A program made the position numbers and the translations under genes. A model generated the notes under the pieces. It did not search any database, was not told the origin of the DNA, and was given only the letters and a program-made list of their open reading frames with translations. A DNA stretch of 64,000 nucleotides, taken from NCBI RefSeq assembly GCF_014779665.1, contig NZ_JACXYY010000003.1:496001-560000 (forward strand), given 5' to 3'. Positions 17,050 to 25,883 of the stretch are shown here, in pieces. Source of the stretch: Nocardioides hwasunensis. GTDB lineage: Bacteria > Actinomycetota > Actinomycetes > Propionibacteriales > Nocardioidaceae. How positions within the stretch are numbered: the stretch's first letter is position 1; each line of letters begins with the position of its first letter.

Positions 17050-17055
17050 TACGTT
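17050..17055 (+). promoter_or_regulatory. -10 box of the AtoE-type gene
   Basis: TACGTT ends eight bases before the ATG at 17064, which fits a leaderless or near-leaderless transcript. No -35 stands out. Confidence 0.4.
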
Positions 17056-17063
17056 CGCTGACC

Positions 17064-18491
17064 ATGTCGACCGTCGCCAGCACCGAACAGGAACGCGGCC
17101 TCGCCCGCCTCGCCCAGCGCAGCGCGGCGTGGACCGAGAAGTGGTTCCCAGACGCCTACGTCTTCGCCCTCGCGGGCGTGGTCATCGTCTGCGTGGCAGC
17201 GATGGTCAACGGCGCCAGCCCGGTCACCGTCGCGGAGACCTTCGGCGGCGGCTTCTGGGACCTGGCCACCTTCACCCTGCAGATGGCGATGGTCGTGCTG
17301 ACGGGCTACGTCGTCGCGACCTCGCCGCCGGTCGCCCGGATCATCGAGCGGATCGCGCTCTATCCCTCGACGCCGCGCGGCTCGGTCGCCTTCGTCGCGC
17401 TGCTGTCGTGCCTGGTCTCGATGCTCAACTGGGGCCTGAGCCTGGTCTTCAGCGGCCTGCTCGCCCGGGCGATCGCGAGGCGCACCGACCTGCGGGCGGA
17501 CTACCGCGCGCTCGGGGCGGCGGCGTACCTCGGCCTCGGAGCCGTCTGGGCCCTCGGCCTCTCCTCGTCGGCCGCCCAGCTCCAGGCGACGGCGGCCTCG
17601 CTGCCGCCCGAGCTGCTGGAGATCACCGGCGTGCTCGACTTCGGCGCGACGATCCTCACCTGGCAGTCGCTCGTGATGGCCGCGGTCCTGATCGCGCTGA
17701 GCGTCGCCGTCGCGTGGGCGTCCGCGCCGCAGGGCAAGGCCGTGAAGACCGCCGACGACATGGGCATCGACCTGTCCGACGAGGTCGCGCCGCCGAGTGG
17801 GCGCACCCGCCCGGGCGAGTGGCTGGAGTACTCCCGCATCCTGCCGATCCTCGTGGGCCTGCTCACGCTCGGCTGGCTGGTCCAGCAGCTCGCCACCCTG
17901 CCGTTCCTCACCGTGATCAGCAGCCTCAACGGCTACCTGATGGTCTTCCTCATCCTCGGGCTCGTGCTCCACGGGACGCCGCGCGGCTTCCTCAACGCCG
18001 TCGCTCGTGCGGTCCCGACCACCGCCGGCGTTCTCGTGCAGTTCCCGCTGTACGCCGCCATGGCCGCCGTCCTGACCCGCGCCGAGGGCCGCGGCGGGGT
18101 CACCGTCTCGCACCACCTGGCCGACCTGTTCACCAGCATCGGCGGTGGTGGCGCCTTCGCGATCGTCATCGCGATCTACACCGCCCTGCTCGGCCTGCTG
18201 GTCCCCTCCGGCGGCGGCAAGTGGCTGGTCGAGGCGCCCTACGTCATGCAGTCGGCGACCGACGTCGGCATGAACCTCGGCTGGACGGTGCAGATCTACA
18301 ACGCCGCCGAGGCCCTGCCCAACCTCGTCAACCCGTTCTTCATGCTGCCGCTGCTCGCGGTGCTCGGCGTGCGGGCGCGTGACCTCGTCGGCTTCACGTT
18401 CCTGCAGTTCCTCTTCCACCTGCCGGTGGTGCTGCTGCTGCTCTGGTTGCTCGGCATGACCTTCGAGTTCGTCCCGCCGGTGATGCCATGA
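17064..18491 (+). CDS. Short-chain fatty acid transporter, AtoE family
   Basis: This 475-residue integral membrane protein has about 11-12 hydrophobic segments and family marks WFPDAYVFALAG, LNWGLSLVFSGLLAR and the late PSGGGKWLVEAPYVM. AtoE-type carriers take up short-chain fatty acids such as acetoacetate or butyrate. An N-terminal amphipathic stretch precedes the first membrane segment. The last four bases overlap a periplasmic-binding-protein homologue. No acyl-CoA enzymes lie beside it, so its substrate remains open. Confidence 0.85.
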   Translation: MSTVASTEQERGLARLAQRSAAWTEKWFPDAYVFALAGVVIVCVAAMVNGASPVTVAETFGGGFWDLATFTLQMAMVVLTGYVVATSPPVARIIERIALYPSTPRGSVAFVALLSCLVSMLNWGLSLVFSGLLARAIARRTDLRADYRALGAAAYLGLGAVWALGLSSSAAQLQATAASLPPELLEITGVLDFGATILTWQSLVMAAVLIALSVAVAWASAPQGKAVKTADDMGIDLSDEVAPPSGRTRPGEWLEYSRILPILVGLLTLGWLVQQLATLPFLTVISSLNGYLMVFLILGLVLHGTPRGFLNAVARAVPTTAGVLVQFPLYAAMAAVLTRAEGRGGVTVSHHLADLFTSIGGGGAFAIVIAIYTALLGLLVPSGGGKWLVEAPYVMQSATDVGMNLGWTVQIYNAAEALPNLVNPFFMLPLLAVLGVRARDLVGFTFLQFLFHLPVVLLLLWLLGMTFEFVPPVMP

Positions 18492-19201
18492 GCACCGGCG
18501 CGCACCTCGCCGACGTCGTCGCGCCGACGGGCACGCTCCGCGTCGTCGTCAACCTCGGCAACCCGGTCCTTGCGCAGGGCACGGCCCAGGAGCCGCGCGG
18601 GGTCACGGTCGCGATCGCCGGCTCGGTCGCGGACTGGCTCGGGGTCCCGCTCGAGCTGCACTGCGTTGACGCCGCCCGCGACTCCTACGCCGCCATCGTC
18701 GAGGGGCGCGTCGACCTCTGCTTCCTCGCCAACGAGCCGGCCCGTGAGGAGGGCGTCGTCTTCACCGCCCCCTACGTCCTCATCGAGGGGGTCTACGTCA
18801 CCGATGCCGACTCGCCGCTGACGACGTCGGGCGAGGTCGATCGCGACGGCGTGCGGATCGGCGTGCGGCAGGGGTCGGCGTACGACCTGTTCCTCACCCG
18901 CAGCCTCCAGCACGCCGAGATCGTCCGCGCAGCCGAGGCGACCGACGTCTTCGAGGAGCAGGGCCTCGACGTGGCGGCCGGTGTGCGCCAGCCGATGGAG
19001 GACTACGTCGCGGCGAGCGGACGGCGGATCCTCGAGCCGGCGTTCATGGAGATCCGGCAGTCGGTCGGCCTGCCCCGCTCGCTCGACCCGGCCGCGGTGA
19101 GCGCGGTCGCGGCGCACCTCGAGCAGCTCAAGGCCTCCGGCTTCGTCCGCGACGAGCTCGCCCGCAGCGGCGTCGAGGCGACGGTGGCGCCGCCGGCCTG
19201 A
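18488..19201 (+). CDS. Binding-protein-like (SBP_bac_3) protein without a signal peptide
   Basis: The 237-residue product matches the type II periplasmic binding fold used for amino acids and organic acids: TGTLRVVVNLGNPVL, the VEGRVDLCFLANEPAREEGVVFTAPYV segment and IGVRQGSAYDLFL. It begins directly at the fold with no hydrophobic leader, so it should be cytosolic. It could be an enzyme of the cyclohexadienyl-dehydratase type, which shares the fold, or a ligand sensor. The ATGA overlap with the AtoE-like gene ties it to transport. Confidence 0.75.
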   Translation: MSTGAHLADVVAPTGTLRVVVNLGNPVLAQGTAQEPRGVTVAIAGSVADWLGVPLELHCVDAARDSYAAIVEGRVDLCFLANEPAREEGVVFTAPYVLIEGVYVTDADSPLTTSGEVDRDGVRIGVRQGSAYDLFLTRSLQHAEIVRAAEATDVFEEQGLDVAAGVRQPMEDYVAASGRRILEPAFMEIRQSVGLPRSLDPAAVSAVAAHLEQLKASGFVRDELARSGVEATVAPPA

Positions 19202-19213
19202 CCGCTGCGGGGT

Positions 19214-19219
19214 TAGCGT
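19214..19219 (+). promoter_or_regulatory. -10 box, leaderless start
   Basis: TAGCGT ends six bases before the GTG at 19226 and lies only 13 bases after the preceding stop, so the small gene probably has its own promoter. Confidence 0.45.
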
Positions 19220-19225
19220 GGAGCC

Positions 19226-19519
19226 GTGGACGACGACCAGCTCCGGCGCGCGGCGGACGCGGCGATGCTGCCGATCGTCGCCTCGCTCGGAGCAGTCGGC
19301 GTGCTCGAGGCCCACTGGCTCCCCGACCGAGCCGGTGATCCCGTGGTGTGGATCCGCGTGCAGGACGAGGCCGGACGCGTCGCGGTGGAGTCCTACAGCT
19401 GGGTGCTCCCCCAGGTGCAGGCGATGCTGATGCGGCTCGGGCTGGCGCCGGAGAAGGTGCTCGCACTGCGGATGGAGGTCACCTCCGGCGAGGCGGAGGA
19501 CCGGCTCTTCGCGGAGTGA
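19226..19519 (+). CDS. Conserved-looking small hypothetical protein
   Basis: A 97-residue soluble, acidic protein with alternating helix and strand pattern (EAHWLPDRAGDPVVWIRVQ and VAVESYSWVLPQVQAML). I do not recognise a family. The GTG start fits the -10 box six bases upstream. It converges on the MarR gene, and the two stop codons share a small palindrome. Confidence 0.6.
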   Translation: MDDDQLRRAADAAMLPIVASLGAVGVLEAHWLPDRAGDPVVWIRVQDEAGRVAVESYSWVLPQVQAMLMRLGLAPEKVLALRMEVTSGEAEDRLFAE

Positions 19520-19529
19520 GCCTCACTCG
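19513..19529. terminator. Bidirectional hairpin spanning two convergent stops
   Basis: GAGTGA-GCC-TCACTC (19514-19528) contains both the TGA of the 97-residue gene and the TGA of the MarR gene read on the other strand. Confidence 0.4.
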
Positions 19530-19990
19530 TCGCGACGCACCGAGGCCTCGATGGCCTCGTCGACCGCGTCGTTGAAGCGGGCCAGACCACCGGCGAGCTC
19601 GGCGACCGCCCGCTCCCCCAGTGTGCTCACGACCTCGCGCAGCCCCTCGGCCCGCGCCTGCGACTCGCGGCGGTAGGCCTCCTGGCCGGCCTCGGTCGCC
19701 CGCACCAGCATCGCCGGCGAGTCGCGGTGGTCGTAGCGCTCGATCCAGCCGCGGCCGACCGCGGCGTGCACCTGCCGGTTGATCGTCGACTGCTCGAGCT
19801 GGAGGTGCTCGGCGAGCCCACGCAGCGTGTGGGGTCCGTGCTCGACGACGAGCCAGAGGATCCTGAAGGCCGAGGCGTCCAGCGAGGTCGCCGACGATCC
19901 GGTCTCGCGTCGGCGGCCGAGTCTCATGAGCTCCTGCCGGAGGGCGGTCAGGGTCTCGTCCGTGACCCTGGACCCGTCAGGCGTGGGCAC
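19523..19990 (-). CDS. MarR-family regulator
   Basis: The protein has the MarR winged helix: ASAFRILWLVVEHGPHTLRG, AEHLQLEQSTINRQVHAAVG and the wing RYDHRDSPAMLVRATEAG. The start is uncertain. A GTG at 19990 gives 155 residues including the usual first helix and overlaps the MFS stop. An ATG at 19927 has a perfect AGGAG five bases upstream but cuts that helix. It follows the MFS gene in the same operon, the common arrangement for a repressor of its own pump. A palindrome abutting the MFS start is the likely operator. Confidence 0.82.
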   Translation of the reverse strand: MPTPDGSRVTDETLTALRQELMRLGRRRETGSSATSLDASAFRILWLVVEHGPHTLRGLAEHLQLEQSTINRQVHAAVGRGWIERYDHRDSPAMLVRATEAGQEAYRRESQARAEGLREVVSTLGERAVAELAGGLARFNDAVDEAIEASVRRDE

Positions 19991-21449
19991 CGGCGGGGGT
20001 CTCGTCGGTGGTCTCGTCCGCTCTCTCGTCGGGGGCGCCACCGATCGCATCGGTCCGGCGCCGGACGACCGGCACGAGGGAGGCGAGCGCGACGCCGACG
20101 AAGGCGGCGACCGCGCCCACCACGAAGCACCAGCGGAAGGCCGACTCGCTCGGGACCGCGAACCCGCCCAGGTCGACGGTGCTGCTGGTGAGCAGCGTGG
20201 CCATCACGGCGGCGGCGAGCGTCGTCCCGGTCGAGCGCATCAGGCCGTTGACACCGACCGCGGAGCCCGCCTCGTGGGCAGGGACCGAGTCGAGGATCAG
20301 CGTGGGCATCGCGGCGTAGCCGATGCCGACCCCGGCGGAGGCGACGCAGGAGGCGACGAGCAGCTGCCACGGGGCGGCCATCATCACCAGCGCGACGAGG
20401 TAGCCCGCGCCGAGCACGGTCGCACCGATCATCAGCGTCCGCTTGGCCCCGATGCTCTTCATCAGGCTGCTCGAGACCGGGGCGAAGACCAGCATCATCA
20501 GGCCCGCGGGGGCCATCCACAGCCCGGCCGCGAGGATCGACTGCCCCAGCCCGTATCCGGTGGTCTCCGGCATCTGGAGCAGCTGGGGCACCACGATCGA
20601 CTGCGCCATCATGCCGAAGCCGATCGCGACGGCGGCGAGGTTGGTCATCAGCACCGCGGGCGAGGCGGTGGTGCGCAGGTCGACCAGGGGCTCGGCCCGG
20701 CGGAGCTCGAAGGCGCCCCAGGCGAGCAGGACGACCACGCCGAGGACGATCGCGCCCCAGGTGCGGCCGCTGTCCCACCCCCAGGTGCTGCCCTTGGAGA
20801 CACCCACGAGGAACGCCGAGAGGCCGATGGCCAGGCCGATGGTGCCCGGCACGTCGAGCGTGCCCTCGTGGCCGTCGTGCACGTGCGGGACCGCGAACCA
20901 GGTGAGGGCGGTGATGACCGCGGAGAGACCGGCCGCCACCCAGAAGAGCGTGTGCCAGTCACCGGAGTCGGCGATCCAGGCAGCCAGCGGCAGGCCGATC
21001 GCGCCGCCGACGCCGAGGGTGGCGCTCATCGTGGCGACTCCGGTCGAGGCCATGTCCGGCGGCGCGAACTGACGGATGAAGGAGATGCCCACCGGGATGA
21101 ACCCCATCGCCAGACCCTGGAGCGCGCGGCCGACGAGGACCGGGACGAGCGAGTCGGAGAGGGCGCAGACCGCCGAGCCGACCGTGAGGAGGGCGGCGCT
21201 GGCGGCGAGGACGCGCTGCTTGCCGACCATGTCGGCGATGCGGCCGGCGACCGGCATGGTCACGGCCGCGGCGAGCAGCGTGATGGTGATGACCCACGAC
21301 GCGTTGGACGCCGACGTGTCGAGCAGCTGCGGCAGCTCGCTCTGGATCGGGATCACCATGGTCTGGGTCAGGGCGGCGCTGAGACCGCCGACGCACAGGA
21401 CCGCGATGGCGAGTCCCGGGCGCGAGGCGACATCCGTGCGAGAGGGCAT
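19977..21449 (-). CDS. MFS drug:H+ antiporter, DHA2 (14-TMS) family
   Basis: The 490-residue protein has about 14 hydrophobic segments, with GRIADMVGKQRVL after segment 2 and GRALQGLAMGFIPVGISFI matching motif C-like regions of multidrug pumps. Such carriers export diverse organic compounds using the proton gradient. The start codon lies immediately next to a perfect palindrome, and the downstream MarR gene overlaps its 3' end. Physiological substrate unknown. Confidence 0.87.
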   Translation of the reverse strand: MPSRTDVASRPGLAIAVLCVGGLSAALTQTMVIPIQSELPQLLDTSASNASWVITITLLAAAVTMPVAGRIADMVGKQRVLAASAALLTVGSAVCALSDSLVPVLVGRALQGLAMGFIPVGISFIRQFAPPDMASTGVATMSATLGVGGAIGLPLAAWIADSGDWHTLFWVAAGLSAVITALTWFAVPHVHDGHEGTLDVPGTIGLAIGLSAFLVGVSKGSTWGWDSGRTWGAIVLGVVVLLAWGAFELRRAEPLVDLRTTASPAVLMTNLAAVAIGFGMMAQSIVVPQLLQMPETTGYGLGQSILAAGLWMAPAGLMMLVFAPVSSSLMKSIGAKRTLMIGATVLGAGYLVALVMMAAPWQLLVASCVASAGVGIGYAAMPTLILDSVPAHEAGSAVGVNGLMRSTGTTLAAAVMATLLTSSTVDLGGFAVPSESAFRWCFVVGAVAAFVGVALASLVPVVRRRTDAIGGAPDERADETTDETPAGAHA

Positions 21450-21466
21450 GTGTGTAAGTTACACAC
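21450..21466 (-). promoter_or_regulatory. Probable MarR operator abutting the MFS start
   Basis: GTGTGTAAGTTACACAC is a perfect 17-base palindrome with a single central base. It directly precedes the ATG at 21449, with TTGTCA (minus strand, 21480-21475) as a possible -35. A bound dimer would block initiation. Confidence 0.6.
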
Positions 21467-21515
21467 GTTGCTCATGACAACCAATTCCCGCGACATCGGC
21501 GGGTGCGCCGTGTGC

Positions 21516-21890
21516 TCAGCGGCGCCGGATCCGGATCGGTCCCTTCGCGGTGGACGGGTCGACCACGCGCCCCTTCTGGGTGATCTCGACCTCGCCGCGG
21601 TCGACGAGACGGCGCGCCGCACGCCGGGCGGGCTCCATCAGCGCTCGCCACGCCTCCTCGTCCTCGCCGCCCACCAGGCGGGCCGCATCGGAGGGGCAGA
21701 TCGTCGCGGTCCGGGCCCGCTGTCCCAGGAGCGTCGTGATCGCCTCCTCGAGCCGCTGGTCGACCGAGGAGACCCCTCGCCTGCGACAGGCGGTCGAGCA
21801 GTAGCGCACCGACTCCCAGTCGCGCTCCCACTTCTTGCGCCACTCGATCGTGCGACCGCACGACTGGCAGGTCTTCGGTGCGGGAGGCAT
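21516..21890 (-). CDS. DUF2256-DUF3253 fusion protein
   Basis: The 124-residue protein has an N-terminal zinc-ribbon of the DUF2256 type, [21 protein letters not shown], with Cys at 8, 11, 31 and 35. A DUF3253 helical domain follows from about residue 42 to the end. DUF2256 is usually linked to cryptochrome/photolyase-like genes, but none lies nearby. The function is unknown; the basic C-terminal end could bind nucleic acid. Confidence 0.75.
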   Translation of the reverse strand: MPPAPKTCQSCGRTIEWRKKWERDWESVRYCSTACRRRGVSSVDQRLEEAITTLLGQRARTATICPSDAARLVGGEDEEAWRALMEPARRAARRLVDRGEVEITQKGRVVDPSTAKGPIRIRRR

Positions 21891-21905
21891 GCGGCCAGTC
21901 TGCTC

Positions 21906-22991
21906 CTAGCGCACCAGCGAGGCGTAGAGGTCGGCGTGGAAGTCGGCGATGCGTGCTCGCTGGGCACGACGCTCGGCGACGGTGGCGGCACCCCAGCCCG
22001 GGTGTGCCACCGCGTCCTCGAGCGCTGCGCGCAGCGACGACCCGTCGAACCCGATGCCGTCGTTGCGGTAGGAGAAGACGGGAGCCTGGTCGGCGTAGTA
22101 GCCACAGTCGGGTGCCACGACGGTCGTGCCTACGTCGCGACAGGCCTCGAGCCACCCGGAGTGGGTGCCGAACCGGTAGGGCAGCACCGACACGTCCAAC
22201 GACGCGAGGTAGGCGTACAGCTCGGCGTCGGTCATGAAGTCGTGGACGTGGAGGTCGACCAGCCCCCGGTCGGCCGCGAGGCGCAGCTGCCGGGCCAGGT
22301 GCGCGTCGTACCTGGCACCGTCGGGCTCCAGCACGTCGCGGTGGCCGTTGACCTGCAGCACGGCGTGCGGGGTCGCACTGACGAACGCCAGGATCGTCGA
22401 GAGCAGCTCCAGGGGGTTCATGCTGGCGCGGAGGCTCTTCACGTGCAGGCCGATGCGGGGGCCGCGCCGCCTGCTCCGCTCGCCCCGCAGGGCGACGCGG
22501 GCCATGGTGGCCAGGTCGACCACGTGGGGGTGCGGCACGACGTGCGCCGTGCGCCCCCAGCGCATCGTGATCTCCTCCGCGGCTCCCTCGGTCAGGGTCA
22601 CGAGGGCATCGGCCGCCGGCACCAGCACGTCGAGCTGGGCGTCGTGCAGCGTGCGGTCCTCGTGGTGCGGGTTGCGCAGGTCGTGGACCGTGTAGACGAT
22701 CGGCGTGCCCTTGCGGCGCAGGGCGTCGACCACCGTCTGCAGGCCCTCCGGCGACCACGCGTCGAAGCCGAACTGCAGGTGGAACACGTCGAAGTGCTCG
22801 CGCGCGATCCAGTCCGGGTCGAGCATGACCGGGGGCCACCACGTCTGCTGGGCCGGACGGCGCGGGTCGTCGGGGTCCGGGTCGGGCAGTCGGGTCACGC
22901 GCTCCTCCACCTCGGCGGCGAGATGACGGACGTAGACGTGCCGCCCCGGGACGGACGCCACGATGAGCGGGTCGGCGACCGGGGTCGTCAT
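21906..22991 (-). CDS. Glycosyltransferase, GT-B fold (group 1-like)
   Basis: About 361 residues. The middle carries FDVFHLQFGFDAWS and IVYTVHDLRNPHH, typical of the acceptor domain of GT-B enzymes. The second half has DVSVLPYRFGTHSGWLEACRDVGTTVVAP, the usual nucleotide-sugar region with a conserved acidic residue. No membrane segment is present. CAGGAG lies just upstream of the ATG at 22991, which overlaps the preceding glycosyltransferase gene (ATGA). It is the last of four glycosyltransferase genes. Confidence 0.78.
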   Translation of the reverse strand: MTTPVADPLIVASVPGRHVYVRHLAAEVEERVTRLPDPDPDDPRRPAQQTWWPPVMLDPDWIAREHFDVFHLQFGFDAWSPEGLQTVVDALRRKGTPIVYTVHDLRNPHHEDRTLHDAQLDVLVPAADALVTLTEGAAEEITMRWGRTAHVVPHPHVVDLATMARVALRGERSRRRGPRIGLHVKSLRASMNPLELLSTILAFVSATPHAVLQVNGHRDVLEPDGARYDAHLARQLRLAADRGLVDLHVHDFMTDAELYAYLASLDVSVLPYRFGTHSGWLEACRDVGTTVVAPDCGYYADQAPVFSYRNDGIGFDGSSLRAALEDAVAHPGWGAATVAERRAQRARIADFHADLYASLVR

Positions 22992-23818
22992 GCGAGGCTC
23001 CTGCGGGTCCATCCGCCGCCGGGCAGTCGGTCGACGAGCCCCAGCTCCTCGAACGCCTCCAGCCATCCGCCCATGGGCCAGCGCCCCCAGCGGCGGGCGA
23101 AGATCGCGCCGTTGCGGAGGATGGCGTCGAGGTGCTGCGTCGGCGGCGTCTCGGTGGGGTGGTGCTGGTGGTAGGCGCGGGCATCGCCGAGCCAGCCGAG
23201 CGTGCGCCCGGAGGCCACCCACGAGTGGCCCAGGTCGGTGTCCTCTCCCCCGTAGCCGGCGTACTCCTCCCAGAAGCCGCCGACTCGAGCCCACGCGTCG
23301 GCGTGCACGGCGTAGGACAGGGACCAGAACAGGTCCGGGTCGCCGCCGCTCCACCGCTGGCCCGGGCCCGGAGCGGGCCGCGCCGGGTGCGGGTCGTCGA
23401 GATCGGCGAGCCCCGACGGCTCGACCTCCCGCGCCGACGGCGGCAGGTAGGTCACCGGTCCCGACCACAGCACGTCGGGTTCCGAGCGGACGGCATCGGC
23501 GTACGACGCCACGAGCCCGGCGCCCACGAGGCAGTCGACGTCGAGGCCGATGACCACCGTGGCCCCGGCGTCGATCGCGACCGACGCGCCGAGGTTGCGG
23601 GATGCGGCCAGGGGCAGCCCGCGCTGGTCGGCCGGTCCACGAACCACCACGGTCGGGAGGGACCCCGCCGGCTGCCACGCCTCGAGCGTCGGGTCGTCCA
23701 ACGCGACGACGACGTGGAGGTCGGGGTGACGGGTGCCCGCGAGCAACGACTCGCGTTGACGGCGCAGGTGCTCGTGCCGGCGGTGGGCGATGGTGACCAC
23801 GGCCGTCATGTCGCTCAC
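22988..23818 (-). CDS. Glycosyltransferase family 2 with galactosyltransferase-type C-terminus
   Basis: The 276-residue protein has a GT-A fold: TAVVTIAHRRHEHLRRQ at the N-terminus, a DxD-like metal site VVIGLDVDCLVG, and FWEEYAGYGGEDTDLGHSW, the glyco_transf_7C signature with the catalytic acidic pair. The GTG at 23818 overlaps the preceding stop (GTGA); an ATG at 23809 is possible. It probably adds a sugar to a cell-surface glycan together with its neighbours. Confidence 0.82.
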   Translation of the reverse strand: MSDMTAVVTIAHRRHEHLRRQRESLLAGTRHPDLHVVVALDDPTLEAWQPAGSLPTVVVRGPADQRGLPLAASRNLGASVAIDAGATVVIGLDVDCLVGAGLVASYADAVRSEPDVLWSGPVTYLPPSAREVEPSGLADLDDPHPARPAPGPGQRWSGGDPDLFWSLSYAVHADAWARVGGFWEEYAGYGGEDTDLGHSWVASGRTLGWLGDARAYHQHHPTETPPTQHLDAILRNGAIFARRWGRWPMGGWLEAFEELGLVDRLPGGGWTRRSLA

Positions 23819-24810
23819 GACCTGATCCCCGCTGAGAGAGCGACGCTCGCGATGACGGCCACGAACCGGTCGGCGGCGCGTCCGTCGTGCCAGGGGTGCC
23901 AGCGGTCGGCGTCGAGCGCCGCCGTCTCGGCGAGGAGCTCGCTCCAGCCGGACGTGGGCAGGTGGGGCAGCACGCGGCACGGCCACTCGGGGCCGGCGAG
24001 GACCGCCGCGGTGGTGGCCTGCTCGTCGAAGGGGCGCGCCGACGGCACCACCACGGCGGGACGGCGGGCGGCGGCGACGTCCGCGACCGCACCCTGCCCT
24101 GCCTGGAGGACCACCACGTCGGCCGACTGCATGGCCGCCCCCGGGTCGTCGCTCCACTCCCCCGTGCCGCCGAGGACCTGCCAGGACCAGTCGGGGGTGT
24201 CGGCCATGATGCGTTCCACGTGCTCGCGTGACGGATGGCCACCCCCACGCCCGGACAGCAGCAGGGCCGAGCGGCGACCCACCGTCGCGGCCCGCGCCAC
24301 TCCGACGGGCACGCGGGACAGCCCGCCCACCTGGTGGAGGCGGCCGCGGTCGACCGCGGTGAGTCCGCGCACCATGTCGCTGGCCTCCGGGGGCCACGCG
24401 GCCACCAGCGCGCTGCTCGCGGCGTACCCGGTCCGGTGGGCCCGGTCGCCACGGTCTCCCGGCATCACCACGGAGACGACCGGTACGCCGTGCAGGCGAG
24501 CGAGGAGCGCGACCTCGACCGAGACGTCGCTGACCAGGACGTCGGGCCGGGCACGGGCGATCCACGCCGAGATGGCAGCCATGCGACGACGCAGTCCCTC
24601 GTCGCCCCGGGGCGCCCAGTGCAGCGACCCGCCGGCAGTCGGGTCCGCCGGCGTCGCGCCGAGGTCGTCCCGGTCGAGCTGGACCCAGTCGCCGGGCCAG
24701 TCGTCAGGCGGGCCGAGCGTCGACAGACCCGTGACGGATGCCTGCTCCGCCACGGCGCGTGCCCGGTTGAGGTGCCCGGTGCCGACATGGTGGACGTAGT
24801 AGCCGATCAC
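23815..24810 (-). CDS. MurG-like GT-B glycosyltransferase
   Basis: This 331-residue protein starts IGYYVHHVGTGHLNRA, the glycine-rich N-terminal loop of MurG/GT28-like enzymes. It continues with DVLVSDVSVEVALLARLHGVPVV and, in the C-terminal half, LLLSGRGGGHP and AGQGAVADVAAARRPAVVVP. It is cytosolic. The GTG overlaps the stop of the GT4 gene (GTGA). The donor and acceptor sugars cannot be told. Confidence 0.78.
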   Translation of the reverse strand: MIGYYVHHVGTGHLNRARAVAEQASVTGLSTLGPPDDWPGDWVQLDRDDLGATPADPTAGGSLHWAPRGDEGLRRRMAAISAWIARARPDVLVSDVSVEVALLARLHGVPVVSVVMPGDRGDRAHRTGYAASSALVAAWPPEASDMVRGLTAVDRGRLHQVGGLSRVPVGVARAATVGRRSALLLSGRGGGHPSREHVERIMADTPDWSWQVLGGTGEWSDDPGAAMQSADVVVLQAGQGAVADVAAARRPAVVVPSARPFDEQATTAAVLAGPEWPCRVLPHLPTSGWSELLAETAALDADRWHPWHDGRAADRFVAVIASVALSAGIRS

Positions 24811-25883
24811 GCGGCCGGCTCCAGGAGGAGCGAGGCGAAGAGCGTCTCGTACTCGTCGACCATCCGCGCGAGCCCGTGGGCAGCGGTGGCGTGTGCCCGG
24901 ACCGCACGTCGGTCGAGTCGCGCGGCGTCGTCGATCGCCCCTGCCAGAGCACCGATGTCGTGGGCAGCGGCGAGTCGCCCCGAGTCGGCGGTGACCACCT
25001 CGACCAGGCCGCCTCGCGCGTATCCCGCCACCGGCGTCCCGCACGACATCGCCTCCGCGGCCACCAGCCCGAACGGCTCGTCCCAGGTGGGGGTCACGAG
25101 TGCCACCTGCGAGGATCCCACCAGCTGACACAGGTCGCGCTGGCCGAGGTGGCCGGCGTAGCGGGCGTCTGCTCCCAGCCGGTGGCGGATCTCCGTCTCG
25201 AAGTAGTCCTCGTCCATGATCGGTCCGGCCAGCACGATCGCCCGGCCGCTCGCGCGGGCCGCGTCGATCGCCTCGTGGGGTGCCTTCTCCGGCGCGATCC
25301 GTCCGGACCAGACGGCGTCGAGGCCGCCCGGCCCCTCCGACCACCGGTCCGGGTCGACGCCGTTGAGGATGGTGCGGGTGGTCGTGGCGTGGGCCCATGC
25401 GCGACCCATGGCGGCGCTGACCGTGACGAAGGTGCTGCCGGCGCCGGCGATCTCGATCGCCGACTCCAGCCACGGGACGGGCGGCGTGTGCAGGATCGTC
25501 ACCATCGGCACCGGCACGACCGGCGCCATCGCCACGGGCAGGTGGTGGAGGCTGTTGTTGAGCACCACGTCGAACTCCTGCCGACCGCTGCCCATGAGGC
25601 GCATCATCAGCGTCAGGTAGGCGTGGTGCTCCTGCATCCAGACCTCCGGAGGAGCAGCGACGTCCGCCCGTGCGGCTCGGCTGGCCCGGAACGGCGGCAC
25701 GTCGAGGATCTCGACCGGGCACCCGAGGTGCGACCCGGGAGCGGCGAACACCGAGACGTGGTGGCCGCGCCTCTGGAGCTCGGTCGCGAGGGTCGACGTG
25801 TGCGCCTCGAGACCTCCCGCGAAGGGCTCACGGATCGGGAACCTGCTGGAGGCGATGAGACACACCCGCAACCCCCCGATCAA
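24807..25883 (-). CDS. Glycosyltransferase family 4
   Basis: The 358-residue enzyme has the GT4 features FAGGLEAHTSTLATELQRRGH near the N-terminus, TILNGVDPDRW and WSGRIAPEKAPHEAI at the domain border. The donor site PTWDEPFGLVAAEAMSCGTPV has the EX7E pair. The start appears to be TTG at 25883, sharing TTGA with the stop of a 17-codon upstream frame; a TTG at 25871 giving LRVCLIASS is the alternative. It is the first of four overlapping glycosyltransferase genes, so the products probably build one oligosaccharide. Confidence 0.83.
   Translation of the reverse strand: MIGGLRVCLIASSRFPIREPFAGGLEAHTSTLATELQRRGHHVSVFAAPGSHLGCPVEILDVPPFRASRAARADVAAPPEVWMQEHHAYLTLMMRLMGSGRQEFDVVLNNSLHHLPVAMAPVVPVPMVTILHTPPVPWLESAIEIAGAGSTFVTVSAAMGRAWAHATTTRTILNGVDPDRWSEGPGGLDAVWSGRIAPEKAPHEAIDAARASGRAIVLAGPIMDEDYFETEIRHRLGADARYAGHLGQRDLCQLVGSSQVALVTPTWDEPFGLVAAEAMSCGTPVAGYARGGLVEVVTADSGRLAAAHDIGALAGAIDDAARLDRRAVRAHATAAHGLARMVDEYETLFASLLLEPAA

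Noticed and set aside
19779-23174. An open frame of about 1131 codons on the plus strand
   Set aside because: It lies antisense to MarR, MFS, DUF3253 and glycosyltransferase genes and has no recognisable domain.
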